A stretch of DNA of 64,000 bases from Myxocyprinus asiaticus (taxonomy: Eukaryota; Chordata; Actinopteri; Cypriniformes; Catostomidae): the NCBI RefSeq assembly GCF_019703515.2, contig NC_059368.1:27955289-28019288 (forward strand), in the 5' to 3' direction. The position numbers were made by a program, and so were the translations under genes. Under the pieces are notes generated by a model. The model did no database searches, was not told the origin of the DNA, and worked only from the letters and a program-made list of their open reading frames with translations. Below are positions 60,981 to 64,000 of the stretch, piece after piece (within the stretch, counting starts at the first letter, position 1; the number at the start of each line of letters is the position of its first letter).

Positions 60981-61037
60981 GTTTGGTGCTTTCAGCCTTC
61001 AAAATCTGTAACTGACTTACTGCTGCACTGCTTCTAA

Positions 61038-62126
<1,089 letters not shown>

Positions 62127-62321
62127 CAGCCGAGTGAGACTCCCTCCCCCTCATCCTCTCGTCACCATGCCCTGATTTCCCCTCCGACCAACTTTGAGCA
62201 CGTCTATCACATGAGTCCCATCTCTGCCGGGCTCTATCTGCAGAAAGAGCCTTCCTCCCAGCAGAGCCTGCTTCAGTTCTCCTCTTCCTCCTCCTCTCCT
62301 TCCACATCCTCCCTGGGAAGG
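62127..62321 (+). CDS. cdc42bpb: candidate cdc42bpb exon 32 with a second CRIB-like motif
   Basis: 195 nt, phase 0 to 0, 65 codons, starting after GTGGCAG and ending at donor GTAGGC. It encodes QPSETPSPSSSRHH, then ALISPPTNFEHVYHMSP, then YLQKEPSSQQSLLQ and a serine run ending SLGR. ISPPTNFEHVYHMS fits the CRIB pattern except that the glycine after the second histidine is serine. The frame joins exon 31 exactly. Read through, it stops at TAG 62328-62330, so it could instead be an alternative last exon. A start at 62130 (one CAG later) is equally possible. I do not remember this exon in mammalian beta, whose next residues differ. Confidence 0.6.
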
Positions 62322-62514
62322 GTAGGCTAGCAACCCACCCCACTTCCTCTTCCCATTCCCCATCCCTCCTCCCCTCACCACACCGTCCAGTCCCTCTTCT
62401 TCCTTTTCTTCCCACTCCTCCAGTTTTATGTCATATCTGTCCTGCTGAACTCTTTGTTCAGCCCTGAGTGTAGTGACTCTGATTGAATGAAGATCAGAGG
62501 TACTTCTGTTTCAA

Positions 62515-63858
62515 TTAAAGGAATAGTTCACCCAAAAATTAAAACTGTCATAATTTACTTGCCCTCTTGTCGTTCTAAACCCATATGGCTTGCTTTCTTC
62601 TGCAGAACATGAGGATACATTTTAAAGAATGTCATGATCGCTGATTTGTATACAATAGCAGGTGATAAGTGACTCAGTTTAAAGCTTAAAGGGACATTTC
62701 ACCCAAAAATTTGAATTCTCTCATCATTTACTCACCCTCATGCCATCCCAGATGTATATGACTTTCTTCTGCAGAACACAAACATAGATTTTTAGAAGAA
62801 AATATCAGCTCTGTAGGTCCATACAATGCAAGTGAATGGTGACCAGAAGTTTAAAGCTCCGAAAAGCACAAAAGCAGCATAAAAGTAATCGATACGACTC
62901 CAGTGGTTAAATCCATGCCTTCAGAAGTAATATGATAGGTGTGGGTGAGAATCAGATCAATATTTAAGTCCTTTTTGTACTGTAAATCTCCACTTTCACT
63001 TACACATTCTTCTTTTGTTTTACTTCTAAAGAAATGAATAGCAATGTTGAAACATATGTATAAAATCATAACCACTTACATGAGATGAAGACTTCAAACA
63101 TATCAGTAACCTTATAAAAGCTGTTTTATTCTACATGGAGAGGGTCCCCTCATGGGGGCCACCATATTAGGATCACATGACCAGCCGAATACTGCTCACC
63201 TAATCTCAGTAACTGTTCCGTTATTGGACACTGTCGCTCATGGATCAAATTAATTATGGCTGACTGAAAGTAGCGCATTTCTACAATGGCATTGGTAACT
63301 GGAAAGTACGGAGTTTGAATGATGCTACATTTATGCCCCTAGGTGTCAGTGTAAATCCAATGCGACATGCATAAAAAAATTACTGAGTGCATTTTTAAAA
63401 AAGCATCACGTGTGTTTTATTACAAGTTTTCTTAAGGCATACAATCACTTTACATGATAACCCTCATTGGTTCGTGTGTCATGACATCATTGGCATGAAC
63501 CAAAGAGGTTTGATCTTAATGACATATTTGATTTGTGCTTTGAATATGTGAGTTGATCAATGATTTCATTTAATCTGAGAGTGAATAACTTACATTTTGG
63601 TCTGTTTTTCATACAAATTTGTTTGTATGCCTTCTGAATACTTGGAATATGAGTGAATATTCAAGTCATGTGAAAAACTATTATTCTTTAAGCTTTAAAG
63701 TGAGTCACTATCAACTGCGATGCTATGGAAATAAGTGATCGTGACATTCTTTAAAATATATCCATTTGTGTTCTGCATGAGAAAGAAGTTAATGAGGGTG
63801 AATAAATTATGACAGAGTTGTCATTGTTGGGTGTACTATTTCTTTATTCCTTTAAGCC
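62515..63858. repeat. fold-back repeat D with a nested arm
   Basis: Outer left arm AAAGGAATAGTTCACCCAAA (62518) and outer right arm TTGTTGGGTGTACTATTTCT then TTATTCCTTTAA (about 63828-63858) face each other. 62688-63030 is another family member (TTAAAGGGACATTTCACCCA to GATCAATATTTAAGTCC) lying inside. The rest is AT-rich. No further gene exon was found between 62322 and 64000. Confidence 0.65.
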
Positions 63859-64000
63859 ATTTCAATGTGAAAATTTAGGCAGATTCTAAGCGTAAAAGAG
63901 TTGATAAATGTCTTGAATGTTCTGAACTGAAATGGACTGTTTGAAAAACAAACTTGCTAGTGCTTTTGCCAGTCTATATCGGTTTGGAGCTCAGCTACAG

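Noticed and set aside
62513..62518. ATTAAA as a polyadenylation signal for an alternative last exon ending at 62330
   Set aside because: It lies at the start of a dispersed repeat and has no visible downstream support. Kept only as a possibility under candidate exon 32.

Overview
This is intronic and exonic DNA from a bony fish, almost certainly a cypriniform (carp or minnow group). The evidence is short exons with GT-AG splice sites, AT-rich introns, and a dense teleost repeat load: Sleeping Beauty-like Tc1 elements, many short hAT derivatives with 8-bp target duplications, TTAA-flanked MITEs, and a tRNA-derived SINE that I recognise from memory as HAmo-type and known from cyprinids.

One gene dominates the window. 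From 8637 to at least 62321, on the + strand, lie 31 core exons of cdc42bpb (MRCK-beta, a myotonic-dystrophy-kinase-related Cdc42-binding serine/threonine kinase). A 32nd, probably alternative, exon follows. I placed every junction by hand. The 31 core exons sum to 4551 nt (1517 codons) and stay open through every splice phase. In order they encode the AGC kinase domain (exons 1-6; the glycine-rich loop is missing and lies upstream of the window), the kinase C-tail and hydrophobic motif (6-7), a long coiled coil (7-17), a beta-type linker (18-20), a perfect C1 zinc finger (21-22), a PH domain (22-25), a citron-homology domain (25-29), and a CRIB motif (31). Residue numbers in the entries count from the first codon in the window. 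The 5' exons (about 88 residues in the mammalian protein) and the 3' end lie outside. Two further symmetric phase-0 exons are proposed: a 63-nt cassette at 35486-35548, and a 195-nt exon at 62127-62321 that carries a second CRIB-like motif.

Layout. 1-8636 is upstream intron: a dead Sleeping Beauty-like Tc1 copy, two hAT elements with exact target duplications, two SINE copies, and a stretch with nothing recognised. 8637-24840 holds the kinase and first coiled-coil exons, separated by a 7.3-kb repeat-rich intron and by MITEs. 24841-39978 holds the rest of the coil, with a Harbinger-like element carrying a broken Myb/SANT gene, two long fold-back repeats and large TA microsatellites. 39979-50127 holds the linker, C1 and PH exons and a nest of hAT, hAT, SINE and microsatellite. 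50128-54710 is one intron filled by a 4.2-kb hAT that contains three further elements. 54711-62321 holds the citron-homology and CRIB exons, and the remainder is intron with fold-back repeats.

I found no second host gene, no rRNA or tRNA gene, no CRISPR array and no promoter. Novelty is concentrated in the candidate second CRIB exon and in how closely mobile elements have approached splice sites.
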